Positions 20,631-31,265 are shown, numbered from the stretch's first letter. The stretch is DNA of 64,000 nucleotides from Providencia rettgeri (GCF_023205015.1 NZ_CP096258.1:2728001-2792000), one strand, 5' to 3'. Made by a program: numbers and translations. Notes: generated by a model not told the origin, from the sequence alone.

Positions 20631-21764
20631 TTATGCGTGGGTTAAACGAGTCTTAAAACCCAGCGCATTCAGCTGCGATGCCGTTTGTTCATTATCACAA
20701 ATAATTTCAAGGGATGACCATTCACGGCGTTCTTGGTAATTTTTGCGCAGTTTATCAAATTCGCCTTTGCCCCCTGCAACCGCTCTTAACGCAGCGTCAT
20801 CTCGGCGCACATCATACACGAGATGCACTAACCTTTTGAGCTGGTTTTGCGTTAATTTACCATTGAAAGTCAATTGATTAATATCTGGCTTAGGCAGTAA
20901 GGATGAAAGGCAAACTTGTGACGATTTGCCGAGAAACTGACAGTAAGCTTCATAAACTTGCGTGGTTCCTCGCGCTTTGCCTTCTAGCGTATAACCTGCA
21001 ATATGCGGCGTGCCGATATCCACTAATGCTAAAAGTGCTGTGTCTAAATCAGGCTCTGGCTCCCACACATCTAAGATAACACTGAGCTTTTTTCCGCGGT
21101 TAAGTACAGATAATAGTGCTTTATTATCCACTACCTCACCCCGACTTGCGTTAATCAAAATGGTGCCAGCCCGTAATTTTGCTAAACGCGCTTCATCCAT
21201 TAAATGGAAAGTTTGATATTCCCCTGACATATTCAGCGGAGTATGGAAGGTGATGACATCAGCGCGCTCAAGGAGATCTTCAAAAGAAACAAATGGCTCT
21301 TCGTCCCCTTTGGCTGCTCGCGGTGGGTCGCAGAGTAATGTTTTGACGCCCCAAGCCGATAACCTAGCGGCTAAGCGCCCTCCGACATTGCCAACGCCAA
21401 TAATGCCAACGGTTTTATCACGCAAATCAAAGTTATCGCGTTCCGCTAGCAATAATAGTGAGGAAATCACATATTCAACAACGGCTATCGCATTACAACC
21501 CGGCGCTGATGAAAAACCAATATTTGCCGTTGATAACCACTCGGTATCAATATGATCAAAACCGGCTGTCGCGGTTCCAACGAATTTAACTGGCGTATTA
21601 CCGAGCAGTGATTCATTGACCTTAGTGATAGAACGCACCATTAATGCATCCGCATCAATTAATTCTTGTTCTGGTATAGGACGTCCCGGTACTGCTTTCA
21701 CTTCACCAAGCTCGCTAAATAAAGTTTGAGCATAGGGCATATTCTCATCGACTAAAATTTTCAC
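20631..21764 (-). CDS. pdxB: Erythronate-4-phosphate dehydrogenase PdxB
   Basis: PdxB (377 residues) oxidises 4-phosphoerythronate in the DXP-dependent pyridoxal phosphate pathway. Motifs are the N-terminal [12 protein letters not shown], the NAD-binding [14 protein letters not shown], the 2-hydroxyacid dehydrogenase signature [16 protein letters not shown] and the catalytic [17 protein letters not shown]. The C-terminal DUF3410-like dimerisation domain follows ([22 protein letters not shown]). I place the start at the GTG at 21764 because it gives the canonical N-terminus and has an upstream GGGA. Another in-frame GTG lies seven codons upstream. The gene flk, next to pdxB in E. coli, is missing here. 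Confidence 0.96.
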   Translation of the reverse strand: MKILVDENMPYAQTLFSELGEVKAVPGRPIPEQELIDADALMVRSITKVNESLLGNTPVKFVGTATAGFDHIDTEWLSTANIGFSSAPGCNAIAVVEYVISSLLLLAERDNFDLRDKTVGIIGVGNVGGRLAARLSAWGVKTLLCDPPRAAKGDEEPFVSFEDLLERADVITFHTPLNMSGEYQTFHLMDEARLAKLRAGTILINASRGEVVDNKALLSVLNRGKKLSVILDVWEPEPDLDTALLALVDIGTPHIAGYTLEGKARGTTQVYEAYCQFLGKSSQVCLSSLLPKPDINQLTFNGKLTQNQLKRLVHLVYDVRRDDAALRAVAGGKGEFDKLRKNYQERREWSSLEIICDNEQTASQLNALGFKTRLTHA

Positions 21765-21853
21765 GCTGTTGTCCCAATCAATCACTTTTTTGTATTGTGT
21801 CGTTATATAGATAGGTGGAACAATATTTTGCCACGGTTTAAGCCAGATGCCTA

Positions 21854-22663
21854 TTAGAGGTTGCCTTCTACGGCAAATTCTTTCACTCGAAAACGGTCTG
21901 GTGTCACCCCTGATATTTGCTGGAACATTGCAATAAAAGCGGATGCCGAACTGTATCCAACATCAAGTGCGACTTCATGTACACTCTTCCCTTTTTCTAG
22001 CCCTGCAACCGCATGTAGGTATCGCAAGCGTTGGCGCCATTCACTAAATGACATCCCTAGCTCTTGTTGGCAGCGTCTTGATAACGTGCGTTCCGATGTG
22101 TAATAGCGTTTCGCCCATTGTGCTAATGTCGTGTTATCGGCTGGGTCGCTTTGTAACTCTAATAAAATGGGGGCAAGAAATTTGTCTTTTGAAACTGGTA
22201 AATAGGTGTCTTGGCAGGAAGACAATGGAAATTGGTCAATCAACACATGCGCCAAACGCAGGTCTTGCTCGGTTTCAGGTTGAACAATACCGCGTTGGTA
22301 CATATCCGTCATAATTGATTGAAATATAGGGCTAAGCTTAATCACACAAGGCCGTTGAGCAAGCACTTGGTTGTATTCATGTGAAAAATCTATGATCCGA
22401 AATTTGACACTTTCTTTATTAAAGCTAGCATGGGAGATGTTGGCAGGGATCCAAATGCAAAATTCTGGTGGCGCTAAATAATGTTGGCCTGCCACCTCCA
22501 TTTCCATGATGCCACAAACCACATACAGCATTTGTCCAAAAGGATGTGAATGGGATTTATACTCAGTGAGAGCCGCTGTTTGCTCGTGACGAAAAGCCAC
22601 CAATTCGGGCTCTACGATATTACATTCACTAATTTGCCAGATGTCTGATTTTAAGTTTTCCAT
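21854..22663 (-). CDS. AraC family transcriptional regulator with cupin sensor domain
   Basis: A 269-residue regulator. Residues about 30-110 form a cupin-like ligand-binding domain ([21 protein letters not shown], then [16 protein letters not shown]). The C-terminal AraC helix-turn-helix pair covers about residues 165-262 ([20 protein letters not shown], then [20 protein letters not shown] and GVTPDRFR). The arrangement resembles NimR-type regulators that control a neighbouring efflux pump. It is divergent from an EamA exporter, with an inverted repeat between them, so it probably controls that gene and itself. The ligand is unknown. Confidence 0.87.
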   Translation of the reverse strand: MENLKSDIWQISECNIVEPELVAFRHEQTAALTEYKSHSHPFGQMLYVVCGIMEMEVAGQHYLAPPEFCIWIPANISHASFNKESVKFRIIDFSHEYNQVLAQRPCVIKLSPIFQSIMTDMYQRGIVQPETEQDLRLAHVLIDQFPLSSCQDTYLPVSKDKFLAPILLELQSDPADNTTLAQWAKRYYTSERTLSRRCQQELGMSFSEWRQRLRYLHAVAGLEKGKSVHEVALDVGYSSASAFIAMFQQISGVTPDRFRVKEFAVEGNL

Positions 22664-22690
22664 AGTCCTGTCTGAAAAGCGTTATCGATT

Positions 22691-22722
22691 GTCTGATTAT
22701 CAGTATATATAAAAAATCGGAC
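22691..22722. promoter_or_regulatory. Candidate operator between the AraC regulator and EamA gene
   Basis: GTCTGATT (22691-22698) and AATCGGAC (22715-22722) form an inverted repeat with one mismatch around a 16-base AT-rich spacer. A further CTGTCTGA lies at about 22668. Position in the short divergent gap suggests a regulator site. Inference only. Confidence 0.4.
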
Positions 22723-22763
22723 AGATGTATACTAGCGCCCATTCAATATGGGAGAGTGTTTTA

Positions 22764-23684
22764 ATGAAAAATCTTCTTTTTCCGCTCATTGCGGTTTTAT
22801 TATGGTCAGTTAACGCCATTGTTAACAAAGCGGCGTCAACTGCCATTGACCCTGCGGCAATCTCATTTTACCGGTGGGCACTGGCATTTCTTGTCATGAC
22901 CCCTTTTGTATTACGTTCTGTGCTTCGAAATTTTAAAATGGTCATGAAACATTGGTGGCAACTCGCCATTTTAGGCGCTTTAGGGATGATGCTATACCAA
23001 AGTTTGGCTTATTATGCCGCACACAGTGTGAGCGCCACCTTCATGGGAATTATGAACTCGATGATCCCATTATTGACCGTCATTATTAGTATCTTTGTGC
23101 TACGCGTTATTCCTACCGTAGGGATTGTGCTCGGTTCAATTCTCTCATTATGTGGATTAGTGTGGCTAGTGAGCCAAGGAAGCCCAAGTGCGTTATTCTC
23201 TCAAGGCTTAGGCCAAGGGGAAGCCATGATGTTGGTTGCCTCTGCAGCATACGCCCTGTACGGTGTTCTGACTAAGCGTTGGTCAATTCAGTTATCGAGT
23301 TGGGATGCACTTTACGTTCAAATTTTCTTTGGCGTGATCATGCTACTCCCTAATTTCTTATTCGCTGAAGATGTCTCTCTGAACAGCCAAAATATTGGTT
23401 TAGTGATGTTTGCGGGTATTGCCGCTTCCATTATTGCACCTGCTTTATGGATACAAGGTGTCATGCGTCTTGGTGCGAATACAACCTCTATTTTTATGAA
23501 TCTCGCCCCTGTTTTCACTGCCATTATCGCTATTTTCGCCTTAGGTGAAGAATTAAAAAGCTACCATTTAATCGGTGGTGGAGTGGTATTGCTTGGGGTC
23601 ATGTTAGCGCAACAATTACGCACTCCACTGACAGAATTATTCCGCCGTGAAAAAAAGGTGGTTCAAGAGGATTCTTGCCAGTAG
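22764..23684 (+). CDS. EamA/DMT family transporter
   Basis: A 306-residue inner-membrane protein with ten hydrophobic helices in two EamA repeats of five. Typical segments are PLIAVLLWSVNAIVNKAA at the N-terminus, a YQSLAYYAAHSVSATFMGIMNSMIPLLT first-repeat end, and NTTSIFMNLAPVFTAIIAIFALGEELKSYHLIGGGVVLLGV closing the second. Members of this drug/metabolite transporter family export amino acids or other metabolites; the substrate here is unknown. The ATG at 22764 follows GGAGA; the longer frame upstream reaches into the promoter. Divergent from an AraC-type regulator that probably controls it. Confidence 0.87.
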   Translation: MKNLLFPLIAVLLWSVNAIVNKAASTAIDPAAISFYRWALAFLVMTPFVLRSVLRNFKMVMKHWWQLAILGALGMMLYQSLAYYAAHSVSATFMGIMNSMIPLLTVIISIFVLRVIPTVGIVLGSILSLCGLVWLVSQGSPSALFSQGLGQGEAMMLVASAAYALYGVLTKRWSIQLSSWDALYVQIFFGVIMLLPNFLFAEDVSLNSQNIGLVMFAGIAASIIAPALWIQGVMRLGANTTSIFMNLAPVFTAIIAIFALGEELKSYHLIGGGVVLLGVMLAQQLRTPLTELFRREKKVVQEDSCQ

Positions 23685-24039
23685 AATAGAATTATAAAAG
23701 CAATAAATGCAATGTCGTCACTCATATGCCCCACACCGTGGGGCTATGTTTGAAATCCCCTCTATTTTTTCTTCATTTTCCCGTTAGTTTTCTTCACCAT
23801 TCATACTTTGTGACATTTAAAATATCTTCAATTCACCTTTAACTCGCTCATCATTGATATGTTTTATCGGATTACCATGTTCCAGATAAGGGAAAATCCG
23901 ATTGAATCTTCTAGGATTACAATTAGACTTAAACAAAATCAAATACCTCTTTAGGAGTAGCAACTCCACTCAATAAGCCATGATAACGCGATAAACCTAA
24001 ATGGAGCGTGGCAAGTAACCACTATAATAAGGAATAACA
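23685..24039. other. EamA to Sel1-protein intergenic region
   Basis: 355 bases. It holds a GC-rich hairpin (GCCCCAC-ACC-GTGGGGC, 23728-23744) that probably ends the transporter transcript, then AT-rich sequence carrying the promoter of the next gene. No further gene is visible. Confidence 0.6.
23728..23744 (+). terminator. Hairpin terminator of the EamA gene
   Basis: A seven-base-pair GC-rich stem (23728-23734 with 23738-23744) has a three-base loop. A weak T-containing stretch follows. It lies 43 bases past the stop codon. Confidence 0.55.
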
Positions 24040-27000
24040 ATGACTAAGGCGTTTAAAGTTGGGTTGTTCATATTGATAATAATTGCTGTAGCCACTGGCA
24101 TTTATTTTATCAATAACACCAACTCATCCTCTCCCTCCCAATTAGGCTATGATTTATATCAACAAGGTGAGTCTCAAGCTGCATTTGAACAGTTCCAAAA
24201 AACAGCAGAGCAAGACGCACAGTCCGCTTTTGCATTAGCCATGATGTATAAAGACGGTATTGGTACAAATGTCGATGATGTGGCAGCTCAACACTGGTTA
24301 ATTAAGGCAGCAGAAGCTAACAATAAAAATGCATTATATAACCTTGGTTTTTTCCGCTATAAGCACATGATAGAAGACACTTCTACAGATGAAAACGGGT
24401 TAACTTCTTTAACGAAAGCCGCTGACCTCGGTGTAAAAGAAGCACAAGAAATGGTTGGTGGTATTTATTTAGCTGATAAATACGAAGAAGTTCCGCAAAA
24501 TATTGAACTTTCTCGCCAATATTTCACTTTAGCTTCTGACCAAGGCTCAAAACTGGCCAAATTTGCTTTAGGTTATATCGCCCATGACTTTGACAATGAC
24601 AGTAAGAAAGCCGTTGATATATTAACACCACTTGTCAGCAACGATTTTCCCTTACCCGCTATGCTGCTTGCCTCGATTTATAAGGATGGCGGTAACGGTG
24701 TACCACCGAACCCATTACTCGCTAAAAAGTACGAACGCCTCTCTTTCTCCTCTGCATTAGAATACATTTCTGACGCAGATGAATTAGAACCAGGGCCTTT
24801 ATCATTGTATGGTTCACAAACAGAAGAAGAGAAGCAAGCGGTCATTACTAATTTAGAGGAACGGGCGAGCCGTGGTGATGAGAACGCCATCTATGTGTTG
24901 TACCAAAAATACATGACTGGCGATGGTGTTAGGAGAAATAAAAACCGTGCAATGGCTTATATCCGCCCCCTTGTAGACGCAAAACAACCTAAAGCCTTAT
25001 TTTTAAATTACCAAGCCGACAAAGATCGTATTCAAGATTTAACTGATGCCGCTGATGGTCAATATCCTCCCGCGATGTATCAAGCCTATAACGTGTATTC
25101 TGGCCGTACATTTAGCGATGTTAAGCGAAATGATGCTTTAGCTGAAAAATATCTCACCGCTGCCGCAGACCTTGGCGATTTAAACGCACTTGTTACCATC
25201 AACCAGAGAGCAATTTCCAGTTACGATTTTCCAAACAAAAAACTGAGTGATATTGTCGCCAAATATACCCCTATTTTAATGGAAAAGTACCCGAACTCCG
25301 CAGAAGCGTTAGAGGCGGCAAGTGATGTTTATAGTGTTAAAGGTAGCCCATTATTTTCGCCAGAAAAAGCCTTCGCCGCGTTAGAAAAAGCAAATCGCAT
25401 TGACCCCAATTATGATGCTCAGATGCAATTAGCGCGTTATTATATTAATGCTTTTGGTACTAAGCAGGATGTGCAGAAAGCCGCTAAATTACTCATCGAC
25501 AACCTTAATGAAAACGGTTACCCATCAACCGCTGAGCGCTTATTGGTTCAAATATATTATCGCTATGATATTAAAGCACTTATCGATGAAAAAACGATTA
25601 TTGATATCCTCAAAGAAGATATAATTAAACGCGAAAATTATTCCTTAGCTTATTTATATGCTGACTATTTACTAAAGGAAGATGCTGAGAAAAATAGTGA
25701 TCAGGCTTTTGATTTATATGAAAAATCAATCAAACAAAATTATAATAGCCAGGTTTATTATGCTGCTGCATTATTAAAATATCGACCAACAGAGATCGAT
25801 AAAATCGCTAACCTGATTAGCAATGTACTCTATTCATCTCAAGCACAAGCTGAATTACGTCCACATGAGCTACAAACCGCCCAAGATGTTTTATTAAAAG
25901 TGGGTTTAAATCGCGCTGATACAAAAGCAATATTGGTAAAAATGGCGTTATACGATAACCATGCCGAAGCACAAAAATTAATTGAACCGCTTATTAATAA
26001 TGATGCTGATATCACTTATTTATATGGGATAAACAAACTTAATCAATTAACGAATGTTGACACTTTAAGTGATGCTGAAATAAAACCATTGTACGATTAT
26101 ATTTTAAAAGCCGGAGAATTAGGTAGTTCATCAGCTTATTTATATATCGCACAGAACCTTGATGGCGTCACTTACCACAATGATAAGGCATATTATAAAT
26201 CTCGCTTCCAACAAATTACTGGGCTTACCGTAAAAGATTTAATTCCTCAATATAAAAAATGTGCGGCACTGAAGAACAACCGTTGTTTATATGAATTAGG
26301 GGAAATTTATCAAGAAGGTAACTACGGGGAAGATGCCAATTATGATACTGCCCTTTTCTATTACAATCAGATTTCTGATCCTGATTTTAGCTTCTTAAAA
26401 TCACGTAAAAGAGAAATTGAAAAATCCAAAGCTTCATTTGCCAATATTCTAGAAAAAGTGAAACAGAATGACCCAGATGCGTTACGTACACTCGCAAATG
26501 CTTATAAATATGGTAACTATGGGCAGAAAATCGACCAGAAAAAATGGCTTGAATATCTAGAGAAAAGTGCAAAACTCAATCAAGAAAGTGCACTTGAAGA
26601 ACTTATTGATTATTACCAGCAAGATCAATTTATCAATACAAATAAAGCCAAAATCTTAGGTTATTACGCCCAATTAGCCGCTATTGGTAGTCAAGACTAT
26701 ACCCGTAAACTGGCACACCAATATTTAAAAGGCAGCCAGCTTGTTGATATCAATCGACAAAAAGCACGTGAGTATTACCTGAAAGCAGGAAGTTGGGGCA
26801 ATGAATTTATCAGGTATATGGATGATTATGATATTGGCATGAAAATGCTCAATGACAGCCCTTCTGCGAAATACAAAGTGGGTCGAGCTTATTTCTATGG
26901 GCGAGGTGTCAAAGAAGACTTTTGGGAAGCGGCTAAGTACCTAAAACAAGCGAGTGATGAAGGTAATGACTACGCCATCGCACTCTATAGTGAAATGCGA

Positions 27001-28704
27001 TATATGGGCGTACTGAATGAAGAAAAAAACGCTTGGGTAATGGAACCTGATTGGGATGAAGCTATTGTTTATCTAAGAAAACATTCTAATCCAAAACGGG
27101 TTGGTGATTATATTGAAGCCTATGAAACCCTCGTGGTCCCTGCCCAAAAAGGCGATATAAGCGCTTATATTAAACTTGGCGATTGGTATAGTACGCGCGG
27201 CCGAGATCTCGCAGCGCAAGATTGGTATAAGAAAAGTATCGACGCTGGCAATTTAGCTGCTTATCAATCTCTTGATTCCGTGACTGAAGATAACCAAACA
27301 AAACGCCAAAATTATATTGATGGCACAGCGAAAGGTGACCTTTTCTCTAAAGTTCAATTAGCCGAAACGTATTTATATGATAACAAAATTCTCACGAACT
27401 CTCCTGAATATGATTTAGCGATTCAATATCTACAAGAAGGAATGAAATCAAGCGATAATAAGCTTTCGAATGAAGCCTTTAATGCATTGGGGGATTTATA
27501 CAAAAATGGAATTGAAGATAAAAAAAGGGAGCTCAATCGTCCCAAAGATCAACAAAAATACTTAGCGCTGCTGTTAAGTGAAGAAAATACTCGTACCCAA
27601 GCTTTAATTGACCTTTATTACTATTATGTAAATAGTGATAACGCTAAAGCCTTAACCTATTTACAACGGGCTTACGATAAGGGTGATTTAGCGGCAACGA
27701 AAAAACTCTATCAAATCTATTATCCCGGCCAATATTGTAGTAACAGCGATAATGTGGATATGGATAAAGCGAGCCGATATTTGAAGGAATGGATTGAAAA
27801 AAGCAATTTCCAGAAAAATACCGACAAACATTATATTCATTATCCTGAGAGCCTTTCCGAAGAGATGGGAACCACCTATTTAAAAGGCGATTGTAATGTT
27901 GAACAAAATATCGACAAAGCCATCGAATGGTACCAAATTTCGCTAAATTACCATCCTACTCATGCACTTGGTTCGATTTATAAGGCTTATGTCGAAAAAG
28001 GCGATGCCAAGCAAGCCTATTACTATGCATTACAACTTGATAAAAAACCAAGTTCTATTGAGCTAATGGATACACTTTCAGCGCAAGATAAACAAGCGGT
28101 TGAGCAACAAGTTGCCGATGAAAAAGCCTATGAGAAATATGGCCGCTTTGCCGAGCAAATTGAAAAACAGCGTGTCGAAGCTGAGGCAGGCGATAAAATG
28201 TCAGCCTTCTCATTAGGTATCGCCTATGCCCGTGGTGAGCACGTGCCTGAAGATACGCAAAAGATGATCTATTATTATGAATTAGCAGGGAAAAATGGCT
28301 ATCCTCGCGCTTATAACATTTTAGGTAATCTGTATCGTAAAGATAACGAGCGCGGCATTGAAAAAGACTTCCCGAAAGCGCTTTATTACTTTGATTTAGG
28401 CGCACAACAAAATGACAGTAACACGGCCCACCTCGCCGGCGATATGCTCTACTTTGGCCAAGGCATACCAAAAGACTATGTTAAAGCGGCTAAATACTAC
28501 GATATAACAGACCTAGAACAAGGCACCCACCATGCAATGGCAAAATACAAACTTGCTTATATGTATTATAACGGCTGGGTCGGTAGCAAAAGTAAAGAAG
28601 ATATCCAAAAAGCCCATGACTACCTTGAACTGGGTGCTAAATACCTCGACAAAGACTCAATCAAAGCATTAAAAGAATGGGACTTTAGTATGTTAAATCA
28701 ATAA
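24040..28704 (+). CDS. Giant Sel1-repeat (TPR-like) protein with N-terminal membrane anchor
   Basis: A 1554-residue protein. Residues 7-24 (VGLFILIIIAVATGIYFI) form an uncleaved signal anchor or signal peptide, so the body should be periplasmic. The rest is an alpha-solenoid of Sel1-like/TPR repeats: clear units near residues 60-95 (ALAMMYKDGIGTN), 946-985 (VGRAYFYGRGVKEDFWEAAKYL), 1387-1425 (LGIAYARGEHVPEDTQKM) and 1465-1500 (DMLYFGQGIPKDYVKAAKYY), with degenerate units between. Only about four cysteines are present, two of them as KCAALKNNRC. Sel1 proteins usually act as scaffolds in envelope or secretion complexes, but no partner is evident here. AAGGAA precedes the ATG. Function unknown. 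Confidence 0.85.
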   Translation: MTKAFKVGLFILIIIAVATGIYFINNTNSSSPSQLGYDLYQQGESQAAFEQFQKTAEQDAQSAFALAMMYKDGIGTNVDDVAAQHWLIKAAEANNKNALYNLGFFRYKHMIEDTSTDENGLTSLTKAADLGVKEAQEMVGGIYLADKYEEVPQNIELSRQYFTLASDQGSKLAKFALGYIAHDFDNDSKKAVDILTPLVSNDFPLPAMLLASIYKDGGNGVPPNPLLAKKYERLSFSSALEYISDADELEPGPLSLYGSQTEEEKQAVITNLEERASRGDENAIYVLYQKYMTGDGVRRNKNRAMAYIRPLVDAKQPKALFLNYQADKDRIQDLTDAADGQYPPAMYQAYNVYSGRTFSDVKRNDALAEKYLTAAADLGDLNALVTINQRAISSYDFPNKKLSDIVAKYTPILMEKYPNSAEALEAASDVYSVKGSPLFSPEKAFAALEKANRIDPNYDAQMQLARYYINAFGTKQDVQKAAKLLIDNLNENGYPSTAERLLVQIYYRYDIKALIDEKTIIDILKEDIIKRENYSLAYLYADYLLKEDAEKNSDQAFDLYEKSIKQNYNSQVYYAAALLKYRPTEIDKIANLISNVLYSSQAQAELRPHELQTAQDVLLKVGLNRADTKAILVKMALYDNHAEAQKLIEPLINNDADITYLYGINKLNQLTNVDTLSDAEIKPLYDYILKAGELGSSSAYLYIAQNLDGVTYHNDKAYYKSRFQQITGLTVKDLIPQYKKCAALKNNRCLYELGEIYQEGNYGEDANYDTALFYYNQISDPDFSFLKSRKREIEKSKASFANILEKVKQNDPDALRTLANAYKYGNYGQKIDQKKWLEYLEKSAKLNQESALEELIDYYQQDQFINTNKAKILGYYAQLAAIGSQDYTRKLAHQYLKGSQLVDINRQKAREYYLKAGSWGNEFIRYMDDYDIGMKMLNDSPSAKYKVGRAYFYGRGVKEDFWEAAKYLKQASDEGNDYAIALYSEMRYMGVLNEEKNAWVMEPDWDEAIVYLRKHSNPKRVGDYIEAYETLVVPAQKGDISAYIKLGDWYSTRGRDLAAQDWYKKSIDAGNLAAYQSLDSVTEDNQTKRQNYIDGTAKGDLFSKVQLAETYLYDNKILTNSPEYDLAIQYLQEGMKSSDNKLSNEAFNALGDLYKNGIEDKKRELNRPKDQQKYLALLLSEENTRTQALIDLYYYYVNSDNAKALTYLQRAYDKGDLAATKKLYQIYYPGQYCSNSDNVDMDKASRYLKEWIEKSNFQKNTDKHYIHYPESLSEEMGTTYLKGDCNVEQNIDKAIEWYQISLNYHPTHALGSIYKAYVEKGDAKQAYYYALQLDKKPSSIELMDTLSAQDKQAVEQQVADEKAYEKYGRFAEQIEKQRVEAEAGDKMSAFSLGIAYARGEHVPEDTQKMIYYYELAGKNGYPRAYNILGNLYRKDNERGIEKDFPKALYYFDLGAQQNDSNTAHLAGDMLYFGQGIPKDYVKAAKYYDITDLEQGTHHAMAKYKLAYMYYNGWVGSKSKEDIQKAHDYLELGAKYLDKDSIKALKEWDFSMLNQ

Positions 28705-28715
28705 GCCATAACGCT

Positions 28716-28741
28716 AAGGCGCTAATTAACTTTAGCGCCTT
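28716..28741 (+). terminator. Hairpin after the Sel1-repeat gene
   Basis: A ten-base-pair stem AAGGCGCTAA/TTAGCGCCTT (28716-28725 with 28732-28741) has a six-base loop, 12 bases past the stop. There is no real T run, so its terminator strength is uncertain. Confidence 0.5.
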
Positions 28742-28958
28742 CATCCATCTACAATCATCATTTTTACATCCACCAAAATCGTCTTTTATAGCAGCTACTT
28801 ATAATATAACTAAAAAATTATTAGCTAATGATTTTGAGTTATATTAATTAAATTTTCATATTAAATAAAAATTAGTCCTCCTCCCATCGTTAGATTATAT
28901 TTTATTTGCGTCTGCATATCGGCAGATTTAAATAATCTATTAACAAGGAGTGTTTACT

Positions 28959-31004
28959 ATGATTTCAACATTTAATAAATCGCATAAATCATTGGGAAGT
29001 ATAAAAAGCCAAGATATATATAAGGAGATAGACTATTCAACAATCTTATCTATTAGTAAAAAACCACCCACAAATACCATTTACCTAGAAAAAACATATC
29101 AAAGTGTTCGAGAAAACGTAGAACAAAATAGTATAAACATTCGCCACTTAATGAATAAAATTGATTATTTAAAACGTAAATTTAAAACGGCGGGTTCTGA
29201 TGAATTGAATGAATTAAAAAATATAGAACATACACTTTCCGTACAAGCCGAAAACCAAGAAAAAAACTTCGAAGCGCTACAGTTTTTACACAGTAAACAG
29301 ACAAACAAGCAAGGCTATTATACGATTTCAGAAATTTCAGAGTCTATGAGTCTCAATAAGTCCCATTTAATTGACCGATATGAAGCCGATTTATTGAGTT
29401 TACAGAATGATATGGAAGACCATTTTATTTCACCTGATGAAATTTCACATCAAAAAAATCCTATTATTCTAAATGCCATCAGTTCAGAACTTAACCAAAT
29501 TAATGCTAACCTAAATAATAGTTACCATTTATCGCGAAAATATCTGCATAAAACCACTGAAAACATGCAGTCTAAGCTTACCTTGATGCAAAAAGCACTC
29601 TACGCAGAAGGAGATATACATAATTTATACAATGATGCTAAAGAAAGTAAAAACAACGTAGAAAAATTGCTAAAGAAACTTAATAATGATGGAGTAATGC
29701 ACTCTGCTAGCAATAATACTATCAATAAATTGATAAAACATACGACAAAATTAAATACTCAATATGCAAAAATTCAATATTTACACCATAGTTTTGATAA
29801 AATAAAAAGCTTTGAATACTTGGATGATGTTCATAACCACATTGAACAAGACAACGGTTTTAACAGTAACTACCTTGAAAAGAATTTCAAAAACAATAAG
29901 GAGTTTAAGCTACTTACTGAGTTATCAAAATCCATTGATAATTTAAAAACATTAAAAATTAATGCCCAAAAAAAATTAGATAATCATATCTTATCCATTA
30001 ATGCGCTATTCACATATGGCTCTGACCGACAAACAAAATACCAACAAGACATTCAAAATAAATTAGAAAAGTTGTTCGACAAAATTGAACTACGTATCAA
30101 CATAGAAATGAAAAAAGACGCCGGTTTATATTACGACCAGTCCACATATTTGATCCATCGGTCTCAGCTAGAAAGAAACATACTAAATATAAAAGAAGAT
30201 TTAGAAAATTACATCATTGAAAATAGACTGTTAGCTCAGGAGAAAAATACCCGTGATAATATTGAAGAGTTAGCGACCCAGTTTTCTGATGAATTTCTTA
30301 GAACAAAAACACTACAAAAATTTATTAATTTAGAGTTTAATAATCATCTACAACAATTTTCTCAGCCAAAAAATAAGCTAGGTTCTTACATTAATAACTT
30401 TGGTGAAAATACAGATAATATCTACATGCTAGCCGTGGAAAAGAAGCTATTGAAAAATGAAATAAATAGTTTAATTTCTAACATTCGTATAAAGATCCCC
30501 TTAAAATCAGCGTCGTCTACAATTGATGAAAATACATATTATCAAACGGTTCAATATAAAATGTATTCCTTATTAAACTTAACTGAGCAATTAGGCGCGT
30601 TATCAAAACTGTACGACTCAAAAGGACATTCAGAAATACGCGAATTCATTAATGATATACATGCTTTAGAAAAACAAATTGCTCAGACCGAGAAAGAGAT
30701 ATCTCTATACATTTATACCCACTCAGAAAATAAAGACAAAAAATCAATTTCTTCAGAAGTTACACCTTTACTTATTGAATTAATTAACAAAAAAACAAAA
30801 ATCATATCAATTGAAACCACGATTAACAAGAACTCGGATAAAATCAACCTCAACGTCGTTGATAACGATGGAAATGATAAAGACCTAGGAGCGTTATTAT
30901 CATCGATCATCGCTGAGTTTCCACAAGACACGATTGCGAGTGATGTTAACCACCAACCCTTGCATAATAAATCAATGCCTATATTTGCCCCATCACAATA
31001 TTAA
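28959..31004 (+). CDS. Large AT-rich coiled-coil protein of unknown function
   Basis: A 681-residue protein I do not recognise. It has no signal peptide, no membrane helix, and no cysteine or tryptophan at all. It is rich in Asn, Lys, Ile, Leu and Glu, with heptad-like helical stretches throughout (for example NLEKL-type runs near residues 190-290 and 330-380), so a long coiled-coil or helical rod is likely. The C-terminal 190 residues are shared with the downstream 210-residue protein, as is the leader. AAGGAG lies eight bases before the ATG at 28959; an in-frame GTG nine bases upstream lies inside that site. Base composition is far more AT-rich than the tct genes beyond. A cytoplasmic scaffold or a substrate of a dedicated export system are both possible. 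Confidence 0.8.
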   Translation: MISTFNKSHKSLGSIKSQDIYKEIDYSTILSISKKPPTNTIYLEKTYQSVRENVEQNSINIRHLMNKIDYLKRKFKTAGSDELNELKNIEHTLSVQAENQEKNFEALQFLHSKQTNKQGYYTISEISESMSLNKSHLIDRYEADLLSLQNDMEDHFISPDEISHQKNPIILNAISSELNQINANLNNSYHLSRKYLHKTTENMQSKLTLMQKALYAEGDIHNLYNDAKESKNNVEKLLKKLNNDGVMHSASNNTINKLIKHTTKLNTQYAKIQYLHHSFDKIKSFEYLDDVHNHIEQDNGFNSNYLEKNFKNNKEFKLLTELSKSIDNLKTLKINAQKKLDNHILSINALFTYGSDRQTKYQQDIQNKLEKLFDKIELRINIEMKKDAGLYYDQSTYLIHRSQLERNILNIKEDLENYIIENRLLAQEKNTRDNIEELATQFSDEFLRTKTLQKFINLEFNNHLQQFSQPKNKLGSYINNFGENTDNIYMLAVEKKLLKNEINSLISNIRIKIPLKSASSTIDENTYYQTVQYKMYSLLNLTEQLGALSKLYDSKGHSEIREFINDIHALEKQIAQTEKEISLYIYTHSENKDKKSISSEVTPLLIELINKKTKIISIETTINKNSDKINLNVVDNDGNDKDLGALLSSIIAEFPQDTIASDVNHQPLHNKSMPIFAPSQY

Positions 31005-31042
31005 CGCGTATTCTCATTAGATTTACTATTTCACTGCGATTG

Positions 31043-31073
31043 AAACCACCTACCGTATTGGGTGGTTTTTTTT
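31043..31073 (+). terminator. Intrinsic terminator of the 681-residue coiled-coil gene
   Basis: AAACCACC (31043-31050) pairs with GGTGGTTT (31061-31068) around a ten-base loop. A run of eight T residues follows. It lies 38 bases past the stop and touches the end of the kinase fragment. Confidence 0.88.
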
Positions 31074-31265
31074 AAAAAGGCGCTTGGCTAACTTTGAATG
31101 CGATTCGAACTAACAATCCATTGAGTAATTTACTTTTTAATAATTGAGGTTCAGAACCATGATAGCGCGCAATATCTTTTACGAGCGCCAATCCAAGCCC
31201 CGCGCCTTCCTTCCCTAAGACATTATTTAAACGTGTAAATGCTTCCATTGAACGGTTAATTTTAG
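31072..31265 (-). pseudogene. Duplicated 3' fragment of the tctE sensor kinase gene
   Basis: The fragment encodes the last 64 or so residues of the TctE ATPase domain (INRSMEAFTRLNN, then GAGLGLALVKDIARYHG) and ends with its own stop codon. It is about 95 percent identical at DNA level to 32237-32430. Homology stops abruptly after ttaattttag at 31265; beyond that the frame has only a few unrelated codons. The HATPase N-box, the phosphoacceptor His and the membrane part are absent, so it cannot be functional. It is the footprint of a tandem duplication that also copied the neighbouring coiled-coil gene. Confidence 0.9.
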
